DNA from: CADEEN01 sp963738425
GTDB taxonomy: Bacteria; Pseudomonadota; Gammaproteobacteria; Burkholderiales; Burkholderiaceae_C
DNA: 64,000 nucleotides
Direction of reading: 5' to 3'
Assembly: GCA_963738425.1 (NCBI GenBank)
Contig: CAVTWT010000033.1
Coordinates: forward strand, 1-64,000
The notes beneath the pieces are model-generated. The model was not told the origin of the DNA. It ran no database searches and saw only the letters and a list, made by a program, of their open reading frames with translations. Numbering within the stretch: the stretch's first letter is position 1; each line of letters opens with the position of its first letter. The position numbers and the translations under genes were made by a program. Of the stretch, positions 1 through 8,764 are shown in pieces.

Positions 1-484
1 AACCGATGTTAGCCGGTGCCTTCTGCGGCCGTGTCACAAGGCTGCCAGGACGTGCTTCAACAAACGCATCCTTTCAGGCGTCGCGCTTGATTTTGGGCGG
101 CGGCACACCCGGGATCAAGCCCAGGTCGAGTGTGAGTTGGCGTTTCGTTGCCCGCGCAGGCGCTATCGATCAGCAGGCGCAAGGGGAGATTCGGTGCGCC
201 CGTGTGGTCCGTCTTGGTGGCAGTCCCTCTGCTGCACTTGAAGGCGTTCGTTGCGCGAAGACGGTGGACACCAAGTCGCCCGGCTCGTGCGCACTGTCGC
301 AGCGCCAAGATTTCACACAACCCGGAGGACAGGTCCTGTTACCTGACGCCCTGCCTCCTCGTCGCTTACAGACCCGCAGCACGAAACCGCCCGCACGGTG
401 CGCCGGCTGCCGTTCGCAATAAGATGGGGACGCTTGGCGGGCGTCCCCTGTTTGCGCCGGGCGCGAGCCTGATTCAGCGGGCGC
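1..484. other. Stretch without a recognisable gene
   Basis: Open frames exist on both strands, but their translations are rich in Arg, Cys and Pro and show no motif, signal peptide or plausible ribosome binding site that I recognise. The only structured element is a hairpin at 426-448. The stretch could be the 3' flank of a gene to the left of the window or a decayed remnant. Confidence 0.4.
426..448 (-). terminator. Hairpin downstream of the M4 peptidase gene
   Basis: GGGGACGC (426-433) and GCGTCCCC (441-448) form a perfect 8-bp stem around a 7-nt loop. It lies about 40 nt past the stop of the reverse-strand peptidase gene. The T-tract on that strand (ATCTTATT) is poor, so a role in mRNA end protection is as likely as true intrinsic termination. 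Confidence 0.45.
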
Positions 485-3286
485 CTACGGGCGGCAGCTA
501 TAGACCATCAGATCGTCGACATACCAGCCGAAGGTACCGCCGCAGCCATCGTTGCCCATATCGAAACGCAGGCGAACCTTGTCCTTCGATTTCGCGTACG
601 GTGCCAGGTTGACGATCGAACGACCCCACGAACCTTCGACGGAACCGCCATCTGAACCGGTGAACGCAGCCTGACCTGCCATGGGGTTGGTATTGCCCTG
701 AGCGGCCGTCGCCAGCGTGCTGTTGTAGGGGTTGTAGATGAAGTCCGCAGCCTTGACCAATTGCCACGCACCGCCGTTGACACTGATCTTCAGATTGCCA
801 CCGTCAAAGCCCGCCTCGGTCGACACCCAGTGGTCGAACGTAACGCGGGGCGCCGCGACTGCCGCGGGGATGGTGATTTCCGGACTCACGATCTCCTGCA
901 CGCCCGACTGGTCTCCCCCAGGCGCGCAGGTGCCGCCCGTGAAGTCGATGCCGAACAGCGCGCGGCCGGGGCGCCCTCCGGGCAGCTTGCCGGACACCGT
1001 CCAATCACGCGGCGTGAAGTCGGCCGTCACCGCCGTATGACTCACCGTCCAGCGGTCGGCGGTCGAGCCGCCGTTTTCGAAGTTGCTCGCAAACAAGCTG
1101 CGCAAGCTGCCGGTCTCGCACAGCGGCGGCGGCTCCTTGGCCAGCATCGGCTGGAAGCCGCACTGGGCCGGCGGCGTCCGCATCTCGACGGCGAGGACGG
1201 CCTTGCCGACTTGTGCGCAGTCGGAGGCGCCGATCACCTGGCCCGACGGCGCCCCGGTCAGCAGGTCTGACAGATTCGCGCCGCTGAGGTCGGCACAAGA
1301 CTGTTCGAGTGCATCGGCGTGGTCGGCAAAGTCGCTGGCCGGGCCGAGGTAGACGCTTTGCGCCCGGTAGTGGATGTGGGCCGCTTTGGTCAGGCCGATG
1401 GCCGTGATGGCCTGGCCGTTGTAGGAGCCGCCATCGACCATCAGCGCATACGCGTGGTTGGGAACGCCCGAGTTGAGGTGCACGCCGCCGCTGTCACCGG
1501 TCCCGCAGAAATACTGCTTGTCTGAAACCTTGCCTGGGTTGCCATAGCAAGTGGGGTTGAACATGTCCCGGATGGCGCCGCTGAAGGCGGTGGAATCCTC
1601 ACCCACCAGCCAGGCCACCGAACTGTCGGTGCCGGTGCCGCCGCGAGACAGCGATGCATTGACCGTTGCTGTCTGCGCCTTGATCGCGGTGCCGTCGTTC
1701 TGCGTGACCGACAGCGACGGAATCGTGATCGTGGCATCGACGCCCGCCATGTTGGCGACCGCCGTGCCACCGGTGTTGTTGCCGATGATGACGGCGACCG
1801 CACCGTTCAACTGAGCGTTCTTGGCCTTGACTGCGAAGCCGCAGGTTCCGCGATCGATGAACGCGATCTTGCCGGCAACGGTGGCCGCGTTGACAAACGG
1901 CGTCTGGCAGCCGTCATTCGCAACACCGACCCCGTCGTTGACGACGACGACATCTCCAGTCAGGGCGAACGTGGTCGGCCCGAAGGTCGCCGTGCCGGCA
2001 TCCTTCAGCCCAGCAATCGCGGCCGGAGAATTGATGGTGACCGAAGGCGGCTTTGGTGTGAACACAGAGCAAGAATTGGCTGAGCGCGCAGCGTTGGGCG
2101 TGTCTCCGCCGCGGCCGTTCAGGCGATCGATCGTCTCGCCCCAGATGTCGGAGTAAGACTCGTTGAGCGCGCCGGGCTGCCAGGCGTAGATCAGGTTGGA
2201 GGTGTACTCTGTGTAAGCATGGCCCCACTCGTGCGCGGTCACGTCATCGGTCGTGGTCCCCGGGCAGAACGAAATGAAGGTCCCGTTCCACGACGCATTC
2301 GGACAACCGTTGCCGCGATTAAAGATCGAGTCCATGGTGGCGCCGGCGCCGTCGTAGGAGTCGCGCCCGAAGGCGTTCTTGAACAGGTCGTAGATCTCGC
2401 CGGAGGCCTGGATCATGTTGTCGGCTTCGGTGGTACCGGTCGGGAAAGGACTGCCTTCGACCCAGAACGGCGATGCCGGGTAGTTCGCGCCCGGCGCCGT
2501 CGTGCCGGCGGCGTCGTAGGCACGCCGGAACTTGCCGTCATGGATGCCGGTGATCTGGTCAATGTACTTGCCGGTGTGTGCGTCGATGTAAACGAACTCG
2601 CGCACGTCGACGCCGTTGCCGACCTCGATCTGCCACGCCAGATGGTTCGCGCCCGCGACGCCCTTGGCCAGGCCCTCACGGTAGATGAGCAACGTCGGCC
2701 GGGACGCCACCAGCGCTGCCGCTCGGGCGTTGTCGGCCCGCACCCTGGCAACCGCAGCCCTGCCGGCTTCGTCGGCCGAACGCGTCGGCCAGGGGCTGAG
2801 GGCAATGCCCGGAATAAAGGTGCCGTTAACGGCGGTCAGCTCGTGCGCAGCGTCGAAATGGGCCTTCAGTTCGGCGCCGAAGACCGGCACGCCCTGATAG
2901 ACCTGCTTGCGCGTGACGTGCGTGCCGCCCTGCTGGTCTCTTGCGACGCGCGCCTCGCCGAGTTCGCCAGCGACGCTGTTGATCCCGAAGACGCCGGCAT
3001 AGTCGGCCAGAAAACCGGCGGAGCGGCTCTTCTTGGCGTCATCGGTGATCGGGCGCGCCGCCGCCCGCTGATGGCCGAGCTTGCCGCCAGGGGCCACGCG
3101 CACGAACCTGGCCGCGCCCGTCGCGCCATGCACGCTCACCTGAGCGCCACCGCCACTGTCAGCAACCAGGCGGGCGACGCCGTCGGGGTCGATCGCTTCG
3201 CGCTTGCCATTGCCGGCGCCTTGTGCATGCGCCGCGGATGCGACCGACAGCAGGACCGCCGATACAAGCCAGTTTGTTCGGTACAT
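485..3286 (-). CDS. Secreted M4 (thermolysin-family) metallopeptidase with inserted PA domain
   Basis: A 933-residue exported zinc protease. The start at 3286 is preferred over the longer frame because it follows GAGGAGC and begins a clean signal peptide (MYRTNWLVSAVLLSVASAAHAQ region). An FTP/PepSY-like propeptide follows. The zinc site is HEWGH at residues 352-356, with the third ligand Glu376 in NESYSDI, which is exactly the M4 spacing. The transition-state His is His603 in GGVHLNSGVPN. A protease-associated (PA) domain at about 412-545 (CGFAVKAKNAQLNGAVAVII) is inserted between Glu376 and His603, so it splits the catalytic domain. The C-terminal 200 residues look like a beta-sandwich ending in Cys-containing strands. 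It probably acts outside the cell or in the periplasm on proteins or peptides. Confidence 0.9.
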   Translation of the reverse strand: MYRTNWLVSAVLLSVASAAHAQGAGNGKREAIDPDGVARLVADSGGGAQVSVHGATGAARFVRVAPGGKLGHQRAAARPITDDAKKSRSAGFLADYAGVFGINSVAGELGEARVARDQQGGTHVTRKQVYQGVPVFGAELKAHFDAAHELTAVNGTFIPGIALSPWPTRSADEAGRAAVARVRADNARAAALVASRPTLLIYREGLAKGVAGANHLAWQIEVGNGVDVREFVYIDAHTGKYIDQITGIHDGKFRRAYDAAGTTAPGANYPASPFWVEGSPFPTGTTEADNMIQASGEIYDLFKNAFGRDSYDGAGATMDSIFNRGNGCPNASWNGTFISFCPGTTTDDVTAHEWGHAYTEYTSNLIYAWQPGALNESYSDIWGETIDRLNGRGGDTPNAARSANSCSVFTPKPPSVTINSPAAIAGLKDAGTATFGPTTFALTGDVVVVNDGVGVANDGCQTPFVNAATVAGKIAFIDRGTCGFAVKAKNAQLNGAVAVIIGNNTGGTAVANMAGVDATITIPSLSVTQNDGTAIKAQTATVNASLSRGGTGTDSSVAWLVGEDSTAFSGAIRDMFNPTCYGNPGKVSDKQYFCGTGDSGGVHLNSGVPNHAYALMVDGGSYNGQAITAIGLTKAAHIHYRAQSVYLGPASDFADHADALEQSCADLSGANLSDLLTGAPSGQVIGASDCAQVGKAVLAVEMRTPPAQCGFQPMLAKEPPPLCETGSLRSLFASNFENGGSTADRWTVSHTAVTADFTPRDWTVSGKLPGGRPGRALFGIDFTGGTCAPGGDQSGVQEIVSPEITIPAAVAAPRVTFDHWVSTEAGFDGGNLKISVNGGAWQLVKAADFIYNPYNSTLATAAQGNTNPMAGQAAFTGSDGGSVEGSWGRSIVNLAPYAKSKDKVRLRFDMGNDGCGGTFGWYVDDLMVYSCRP

Positions 3287-3618
3287 GAACGCTCCTCGTG
3301 CGGCGCTGCGGCCACATTGAACGAAAATTGAGGGATCGCACTGCAGAGAAAGGGCACCCCCGACAGGACGCAACCGAGACTATGGGCGGGTACGTGGACG
3401 CGCTACTCTCGTTAACACCGACCGCCTCGTTGTCACCGCCACCAACGGGCAGAAGCCGCGGCATCCCCCACATCGACCCCGCCCCTTTGGGGGGGTGAGA
3501 GGCAGGTGCAGAGACAACTCCACGTTGGGCAAAGAAAAGGCGCGGGAGGCGCGGCCCGTGCTGCAACGGATGTCATGCCGCAAGCTGCCTTCGCAAATGG
3601 CTGCAGGAGAACTGGTCG
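3287..3618. other. 332-bp divergent intergenic region
   Basis: It separates the reverse-strand peptidase from the forward small secreted protein and should hold both promoters. No convincing -35/-10 pair was picked out. It contains a CCCCTTTGGGGGGG palindrome-like core (about 3482-3495) resembling the repeat family found elsewhere in the window. No gene was recognised. Confidence 0.4.
3464..3513. repeat. C-run/G-run intergenic repeat, divergent copy
   Basis: A cccca...cccctttggggggg arrangement resembles the elements at 11681, 14145, 18501 and 63069, though flanking conservation is weak. It is the least certain member of the family. Confidence 0.35.
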
Positions 3619-4056
3619 ATGAAATCTGTTGTCGTAAAGATCGTCGCGTTTTTGGTGTGCACTGCCTGCAGCTTGGCCCCTCCTGCACAACCCGCCCGCG
3701 CCGAATCGGGCCAGGCATTCAGTCTGAGAGTCGGCGAGTCTGTGCGGACCAAGGGTGGTGCATGGGAGATCGGGTTCGAAGGCGTGCCTGCCGACTCACG
3801 CTGTCCCAGGGGTGAGCAGTGCGTCTGGGCAGGCGATGCCACCGTCCGGGTTTGGCTACAGAAGACTGGCGGCGCGCGGTTGACGCGCGAACTGCACACG
3901 GCGCCGAACGCGCCCACCGTTAACGGGCCGCACATTGCCTTGCGCTTGGTGCGCCTGGACCCCCCAGCACTCGCCGGCAAGTCCATTGCGCAGGGCGACT
4001 ACGTCGCGACGCTTTCGCTTGACCGCGACGCCTCTGGCGAGACGTCTGAGCGCTGA
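3619..4056 (+). CDS. Small secreted protein with a SRCP-CVWAG motif
   Basis: A 145-residue protein of unknown function. The ATG is preceded by GCAGGAGAA. Residues 1-28 form a signal peptide ending near PARAE; the TACSL sequence in it could be a weak lipobox. The mature part carries DSRCPRGEQCVWAGDA, a two-cysteine signature I associate with a family of short exported uncharacterised proteins, inside a predicted beta-rich domain. It stands alone, with the M4 peptidase gene divergent and the lipoprotein/uvrC pair converging on it. No function is proposed. Confidence 0.7.
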   Translation: MKSVVVKIVAFLVCTACSLAPPAQPARAESGQAFSLRVGESVRTKGGAWEIGFEGVPADSRCPRGEQCVWAGDATVRVWLQKTGGARLTRELHTAPNAPTVNGPHIALRLVRLDPPALAGKSIAQGDYVATLSLDRDASGETSER

Positions 4057-4132
4057 GAGCCTGTGTGATCGAAGTGTTGTCCTTGTTTCACGGACGCGCT
4101 CAGTTGACCCCTCCCCTCAATGTGAACAAGTC

Positions 4133-4612
4133 CTAGTAGTCCAACGAACGCGGCTTGAACTTGCGGTCGTCGCGGAACAGAAAGACCTCACTGATGCGCC
4201 ACGGCTGCGGCAGGTGCGATACGTCGCCGAACGGCCCGGCACGCCGCACCGCGTCGATCGCCAGCTGCACCGTGTCGGTGGCCTGGCTCGGCTGGCGCTG
4301 CACCCGGATGTTGCGCACGCTGCCATCGCGGTTGAGATCGATCTCGAGCACCGGGATCGCCAGCAGCGGCTCGGGCACGAGGCCGGTGTAGGTGCCGGTG
4401 GGGTTGGCCGCAATGATGCGGCGGCCGACATCGACCCGGTAGTCGTCCCAGGCGCGCGCCTGCGAGGCGCCCGATCCAAAAGAGGGAAATTGCATGGGGG
4501 CATCCGGTGACGAAGGGCGGCGCGACGAACAGGCGCCCAGCAGCGCCGCAGCGAGCAGCACGGCGAACACGGCCTTGCCGCGGTTTCGGAATCGAGCGTC
4601 AGTGCAAGACAC
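4133..4612 (-). CDS. Lipoprotein with TonB-C-like domain, start nested in uvrC
   Basis: A 159-residue predicted lipoprotein. No ATG fits. A GTG at 4612 lies 7 nt after GAGGAG, which is part of the last uvrC codons, so the genes overlap by 14 nt (4599-4612). Residues 12-28 form the export signal with lipobox LLGAC and lipidated Cys28. The C-terminal half (LEIDLNRDGSVRNIRVQRQP, then a VQLAIDAVRRAGPF segment) resembles the TonB C-terminal fold, which often occurs in periplasmic proteins unrelated to TonB itself. The overlap suggests translational coupling with uvrC, but no functional link is evident. Confidence 0.75.
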   Translation of the reverse strand: MSCTDARFRNRGKAVFAVLLAAALLGACSSRRPSSPDAPMQFPSFGSGASQARAWDDYRVDVGRRIIAANPTGTYTGLVPEPLLAIPVLEIDLNRDGSVRNIRVQRQPSQATDTVQLAIDAVRRAGPFGDVSHLPQPWRISEVFLFRDDRKFKPRSLDY

Positions 4613-6482
4613 GATAAATCTCCTCGGCCAAGGGTCTCGAGATGCCATCGACGCTGGCCAGGTCGTCGACGCTCGCATGGGTGACACCGCGCACACCGCC
4701 AAAGCGTTGCAGCAGCCGTGCCCTCTTCTTCGGGCCGACGCCCGGAATGTCTTCGAGTTTGCTGCCGCCGGTGCGCACGCTGGCCCGCTTGGCGCGCATG
4801 CCGGTGATGGCGAAGCGGTGCGCCTCGTCGCGGATCTGCGCCACCAGCATCAGCGCCGCCGAGTCGTGGCCGAGCGCCACCTTGTCGCGGCCGTCGGCGA
4901 ACACCAGCTCTTCGAGGCCGACCTTGCGGCCCTCGCCTTTTTCGACGCCGACGATCAGCGACAGATCGAGGCCGAGTTCGGCAAAGACCTCGCGCGCCAT
5001 TGCCACCTGGCCGCGGCCGCCATCGACGAAGACCAGATCCGGCAGGCGCACGCTGTCGCCACCGGCCGCCAGCGCCTCGGCCAGCTTGGCGTAGCGGCGC
5101 GTCAGCACCTGACGCATCGCGGCGTAGTCGTCGCCGCCGGTGATGCCGTCGATGTTGTAGCGGCGGTATTGCGCGGACTGCATCTGGTGGTGTTCGAAGA
5201 CGACGCAGCTTGCCTGAGTGGCCTCGCCTGCGGTGTGGCTGATATCGAAACATTCGATGCGCAGCGTGTCCAAGTCGGGCACATCGAGGTTCAGCGCCTC
5301 GGCCAGCGCGCGTGTGCGTTCGCGCTGCGAGCCCTCTTCGGCAAGCAGGCGCGCCAGCGCCAAGTCGGCGCCGTTGGCCGCCATTTCGAGCCAGATGCGG
5401 CGCTGCTCGCGCGGCTGGTGCTGCGCGCTGAGCTTGACGCCGCTGTGCTCGGCCACGGCATCGAGCAGGGCCGCATCGACGGCGTGGCTCGTCACCAGCT
5501 GCGGCGGCACGAAACCGTCGACATAGTGCTGCGCGATGAAGGCTTCGAGCACGGCGACCTCGGGCTCCATGCCCTCGGCGACGGCTGCGGCGTCATCGAC
5601 ATGCGTTGGAAAGTACGCGCGGTCACCGAGATGCCGGCCACCGCGCACCATCGCCAGGTTGACGCAGGCACGGCCGCCCTTGACACGCACCGCCAGCACA
5701 TCGACATCGCGGCTGTTCGCGCCCAGGCTGCTCTCGTCCACCGACTGCTGGTGCAGCACGCGCGACAGCGAGCCGATCTGGTCGCGCACCGCCGCCGCCT
5801 GCTCATACTCGAGCGACTGCGCGTGGCCCATCATGCGCTGCTGCAGCTCATCGAGCACCTCCTGCGTGTCGCCGCGCAGGAAGCGCTCGGTGTCGGCGAC
5901 GTCGCGCGCATAGGCCTCGGCCGTCACCAGCTTCACGCACGGCCCCGAGCAGCGCTTGATCTGGTAGAGCAGGCACGGCCGCGAGCGGTTGGAAAACACC
6001 GTGTCTTCGCAGGTGCGCAGGCGAAAGACTTTCTGGATCAGCTGGATCGAATCCTTGACCGCCCAAGCGCTCGGGTAGGGGCCGAAATAGCGGTGCCGCT
6101 TGTCGACCGCGCCGCGGTAGTAGGCGACGCGCGGAAACGTTCCGCTGACGAGCTTCAGGTACGGGTAGCTCTTGTCATCGCGAAAGACGATGTTGAATTT
6201 CGGTGCCAGCGCCTTGATGAGGTTGTTCTCGAGCAGCAGCGCCTCGGCCTCGCTGCGCACCACCGTCGTTTCCAGCCGCGCGATGCGGCCCACCATGACG
6301 CCGATGCGGGTGCCGCCATGGTCTTTCTGGAAGTAGCTCGAGACGCGCTTTTTCAGGCTGCGCGCCTTGCCGACGTAGAGCACCGCACCGGCTTCATCGA
6401 AGAAGCGATAGACGCCCGGGCGCAGCGGCAGCGCGGCCACATCGGCCAGCAAACGGTCGCGGTTGGGATCGACTTCGCTCAT
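4599..6482 (-). CDS. uvrC: Excinuclease ABC subunit C
   Basis: A 627-residue UvrC, the nuclease that makes both incisions in nucleotide excision repair together with UvrB. The N-terminal GIY-YIG nuclease starts at about residue 20 (PGVYRFF ... VLYVGKARSLKKRVSSYF). A four-Cys segment (CSGPCVK, about 170-185) and the UvrB-interacting UVR motif (about 195-235) follow. The RNase-H-like nuclease covers about 380-540 (FVDGGRGQV) and the tandem helix-hairpin-helix the last 60 residues (IPGVGPKKRARLLQRFGG). The length is normal for the family. The gene is divergent from earP with only 17 bp between starts, so promoters must overlap coding sequence. Confidence 0.97.
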   Translation of the reverse strand: MSEVDPNRDRLLADVAALPLRPGVYRFFDEAGAVLYVGKARSLKKRVSSYFQKDHGGTRIGVMVGRIARLETTVVRSEAEALLLENNLIKALAPKFNIVFRDDKSYPYLKLVSGTFPRVAYYRGAVDKRHRYFGPYPSAWAVKDSIQLIQKVFRLRTCEDTVFSNRSRPCLLYQIKRCSGPCVKLVTAEAYARDVADTERFLRGDTQEVLDELQQRMMGHAQSLEYEQAAAVRDQIGSLSRVLHQQSVDESSLGANSRDVDVLAVRVKGGRACVNLAMVRGGRHLGDRAYFPTHVDDAAAVAEGMEPEVAVLEAFIAQHYVDGFVPPQLVTSHAVDAALLDAVAEHSGVKLSAQHQPREQRRIWLEMAANGADLALARLLAEEGSQRERTRALAEALNLDVPDLDTLRIECFDISHTAGEATQASCVVFEHHQMQSAQYRRYNIDGITGGDDYAAMRQVLTRRYAKLAEALAAGGDSVRLPDLVFVDGGRGQVAMAREVFAELGLDLSLIVGVEKGEGRKVGLEELVFADGRDKVALGHDSAALMLVAQIRDEAHRFAITGMRAKRASVRTGGSKLEDIPGVGPKKRARLLQRFGGVRGVTHASVDDLASVDGISRPLAEEIYRVLH

Positions 6483-6499
6483 GGCGTAAGAATATCGGT

Positions 6500-7522
6500 A
6501 TGCAGTGGGACCTCTTTTGCCGCGTCATCGACAACCATGGCGACCTCGGCGTCTGCTGGCGGCTTGCCGCCGACCTCGCCTCACGAGGGGAGACGGTGCG
6601 CCTGTGGGTCGATGACCCGATCGCGCTGCACTGGCTGGCGCCGGACCATGACCGCACCACGCCCGGCGTGACGGTGTTGCGCTGGCTCGAACCGCTGCCC
6701 GAGGTGGAACCCGGCGACGTCGTGATCGAAGCCTTCGGCTGCGACCCGCCGCCCTCCTTCGTCGATGCGATGGCCCAGCGCGCGCCGGTGTGGATCAATC
6801 TGGAATACCTGAGTGCGGAGGACTATGTCGAGCGCAACCACGGCCTGCCGTCGCCCCAGCCCTCGTCGTTCGGGGCGTTGACGAAGTGGTTCTTCTACCC
6901 CGGCTTCACCCCTGGCAGCGGCGGCCTGTTGCGCGAGCCGCACGCGCTGAACCCAGGCACGCCGCCTTGGACCGAACTCGACGTGCTGCCGCATCCGGGA
7001 GAGCGCTGCGTCAGCCTGTTCGCCTATGCCGACGCGCCCTTTGCCGACCTGTTCGACCTGCTCGACGACCGGCCGACGCTGCTGCTGATCACCGCCGGCG
7101 CGAGCCAGGCGCCCGCGCTCAAGGCCCTCGAAGGCCGCCCGCAGCGAAACCTGCGCGCCCACACCCTGCCCTGGCTGACGCAGCTCGACTACGACCGGCT
7201 GCTGCACGCCTGCGACCTCAACTTCGCCCGCGGCGAAGACTCGATCGTGCGTGCGATGTGGGCCGGTGCGCCGTTCGTCTGGCACATCTACAAGCAGAGC
7301 GACGGCGTGCACGAGCGCAAGCTCAAGGCCATGTTGAATCGACTGCCTGCGGACGCTGCATTGCAGACGCTCTGGCAAGCCTGGAACGGCCTCGGTCCTT
7401 GGCCCGCCGCGCTGCCTGAGCCCATCGCCTGGCGCATGGCGTGCCAGCAATGGCGCGGCAGCTTGCAGGGTCAGAGCGACCTCACCAGCCAGCTCCTCCG
7501 GTTCGTCACCTCGAAACGGTAG
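6500..7522 (+). CDS. earP: EF-P arginine rhamnosyltransferase EarP
   Basis: A 340-residue GT-B inverting glycosyltransferase that moves rhamnose from dTDP-L-rhamnose to Arg32 of elongation factor P, relieving polyproline stalling. The N-terminal DNHGDLGVCWRLA carries the catalytic Asp region (D11, D15). The conserved C-terminal nucleotide-binding stretch RGEDSIVRAMWAGAPFVWHI lies near residue 250. The length fits the family. Its target gene efp is directly downstream (76-nt gap), the usual arrangement. dTDP-rhamnose synthesis genes are not in this window. Confidence 0.96.
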   Translation: MQWDLFCRVIDNHGDLGVCWRLAADLASRGETVRLWVDDPIALHWLAPDHDRTTPGVTVLRWLEPLPEVEPGDVVIEAFGCDPPPSFVDAMAQRAPVWINLEYLSAEDYVERNHGLPSPQPSSFGALTKWFFYPGFTPGSGGLLREPHALNPGTPPWTELDVLPHPGERCVSLFAYADAPFADLFDLLDDRPTLLLITAGASQAPALKALEGRPQRNLRAHTLPWLTQLDYDRLLHACDLNFARGEDSIVRAMWAGAPFVWHIYKQSDGVHERKLKAMLNRLPADAALQTLWQAWNGLGPWPAALPEPIAWRMACQQWRGSLQGQSDLTSQLLRFVTSKR

Positions 7523-7598
7523 AATCGCGGGCTCGGCGCAGCGGCAACACTGGCTGTAGCGCTCCCGAATCTCACACTGAACCCTTACGGAATTTTCC

Positions 7599-8153
7599 AT
7601 GAAGATCGCTCAAGAAATCCGCGCCGGCAACGTCATCATGCAAGGCAAGGACCCGATGGTCGTGCTGCGCACCGAGTACAGCCGCGGCGGCCGCAACTCC
7701 GCCACCGTGCGCCTGAAGATGAAGAACCTGCTCAATGGCTCCGGCGCCGAAGTGGTCTTCAAGGCCGACGACAAGATGGAGCAGATCAAGCTCGATCACA
7801 AGGAGTGCACCTACACCTACTTCGCCGACCCGATGTACGTCTTCATGGACAGCGAGTACAACCAGTTCGAGGTCGAGGCCGAGAACATGGGCGACGCGAT
7901 CCAGTACCTCGAAGACAACATGGCCGTCGAAGTCGTGTTCTACGACGGCAAGGCGATCTCGGTCGAGTTGCCGACGACTGTCGTGCGCGAGATCGAGACC
8001 GAGCCTGCCGTCAAGGGCGACACCTCGGGCAAGGTCATGAAGCCCGCAAAGCTCGTCGGCACCGGCTTCGAGATTTCGGTGCCGCTGTTCGTCGGCAACG
8101 GCGACAAGGTCGAGATCGACACGCGCACGCATGAGTACAAGAAACGGGTGTGA
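7599..8153 (+). CDS. efp: Elongation factor P, rhamnosylated type
   Basis: A 184-residue three-domain EF-P that binds between the ribosomal P and E sites to promote peptide bonds at proline runs. The modification loop reads SRGGRNSA with Arg at position 32, the residue that marks the EarP-modified subfamily rather than the lysine (EpmA) type. This agrees with earP upstream. It is followed by a strong terminator at 8173-8194. Confidence 0.98.
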   Translation: MKIAQEIRAGNVIMQGKDPMVVLRTEYSRGGRNSATVRLKMKNLLNGSGAEVVFKADDKMEQIKLDHKECTYTYFADPMYVFMDSEYNQFEVEAENMGDAIQYLEDNMAVEVVFYDGKAISVELPTTVVREIETEPAVKGDTSGKVMKPAKLVGTGFEISVPLFVGNGDKVEIDTRTHEYKKRV

Positions 8154-8172
8154 GGCCTTCGGCCCCACCGAG

Positions 8173-8200
8173 CAGGGCGCCTTCGGGCGCCCTGTTTCCT
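8173..8200. terminator. Bidirectional intrinsic terminator after efp
   Basis: CAGGGCGCC (8173-8181), loop TTCG, GGCGCCCTG (8186-8194), then TTTCCTTCT. It lies between convergent efp and the DUF456 gene. Confidence 0.85.
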
Positions 8201-8201
8201 T

Positions 8202-8729
8202 CTAAAACCAGTACGCCACGGCGAAGGCGCCCACCATCATGAAGGTCAGCGCCAGCTTGACCGCGGTGCCGACGATCATGCCGACCCACGTCGCCACACC
8301 GACCTTCATCGCCCGCGTGTGGTGGTCCTTGTCGTCCACCAGATGCTCTGCGGTCTTCTTGCGCTGCGCGAACCATTCGCCCAGCACGGCACCGACCAGC
8401 GGCAGGAAGAGCACGCCGATGAAGCCGGCGAGGATGCCCAGCACCGTGCCGATGACCGCACCGCCCACCGCCCAGCCGCTGGCGCGCACGCGCTTGGCAC
8501 CCACCGCTGCGGCCACGTAGTCGGTGGCGAAGGCGATCACGCCGAGGACCGCACACACCACCACCACCCACACCGGCACGCGCGTGAAGTCGTCGAGCCA
8601 CGCACCCCAGACAATGCCGGCGATGACGAACACCGTGCCCGGCATCACCGGCAGCACCGTGCCGGCAACGCCGACGACGATCAGCAGGATCGCGCCGGCC
8701 CAGGCCAGCCAAGAAGCATCGAAGGACAA
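8202..8729 (-). CDS. DUF456 family inner-membrane protein
   Basis: A 175-residue integral membrane protein with about four to five hydrophobic segments rich in Gly/Val/Ala (for example GVAGTVLPVMPGTVFVIAGI, a typical DUF456 opening). A short cytosolic Lys/His-rich loop (QRKKTAEHLVDDKDHH) precedes the last segments. The start is a TTG at 8729, preceded at proper distance by AGGAG; no ATG is available. The function of the family is unknown. Confidence 0.8.
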   Translation of the reverse strand: MSFDASWLAWAGAILLIVVGVAGTVLPVMPGTVFVIAGIVWGAWLDDFTRVPVWVVVVCAVLGVIAFATDYVAAAVGAKRVRASGWAVGGAVIGTVLGILAGFIGVLFLPLVGAVLGEWFAQRKKTAEHLVDDKDHHTRAMKVGVATWVGMIVGTAVKLALTFMMVGAFAVAYWF

Positions 8730-8764
8730 GGCACACTCCTGCAGATGAGATTCAGCCTCGCATC

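Noticed and set aside
4494..6671. 725-codon forward frame opposite uvrC
   Set aside because: Antisense shadow of uvrC; composition and lack of motifs argue against coding.
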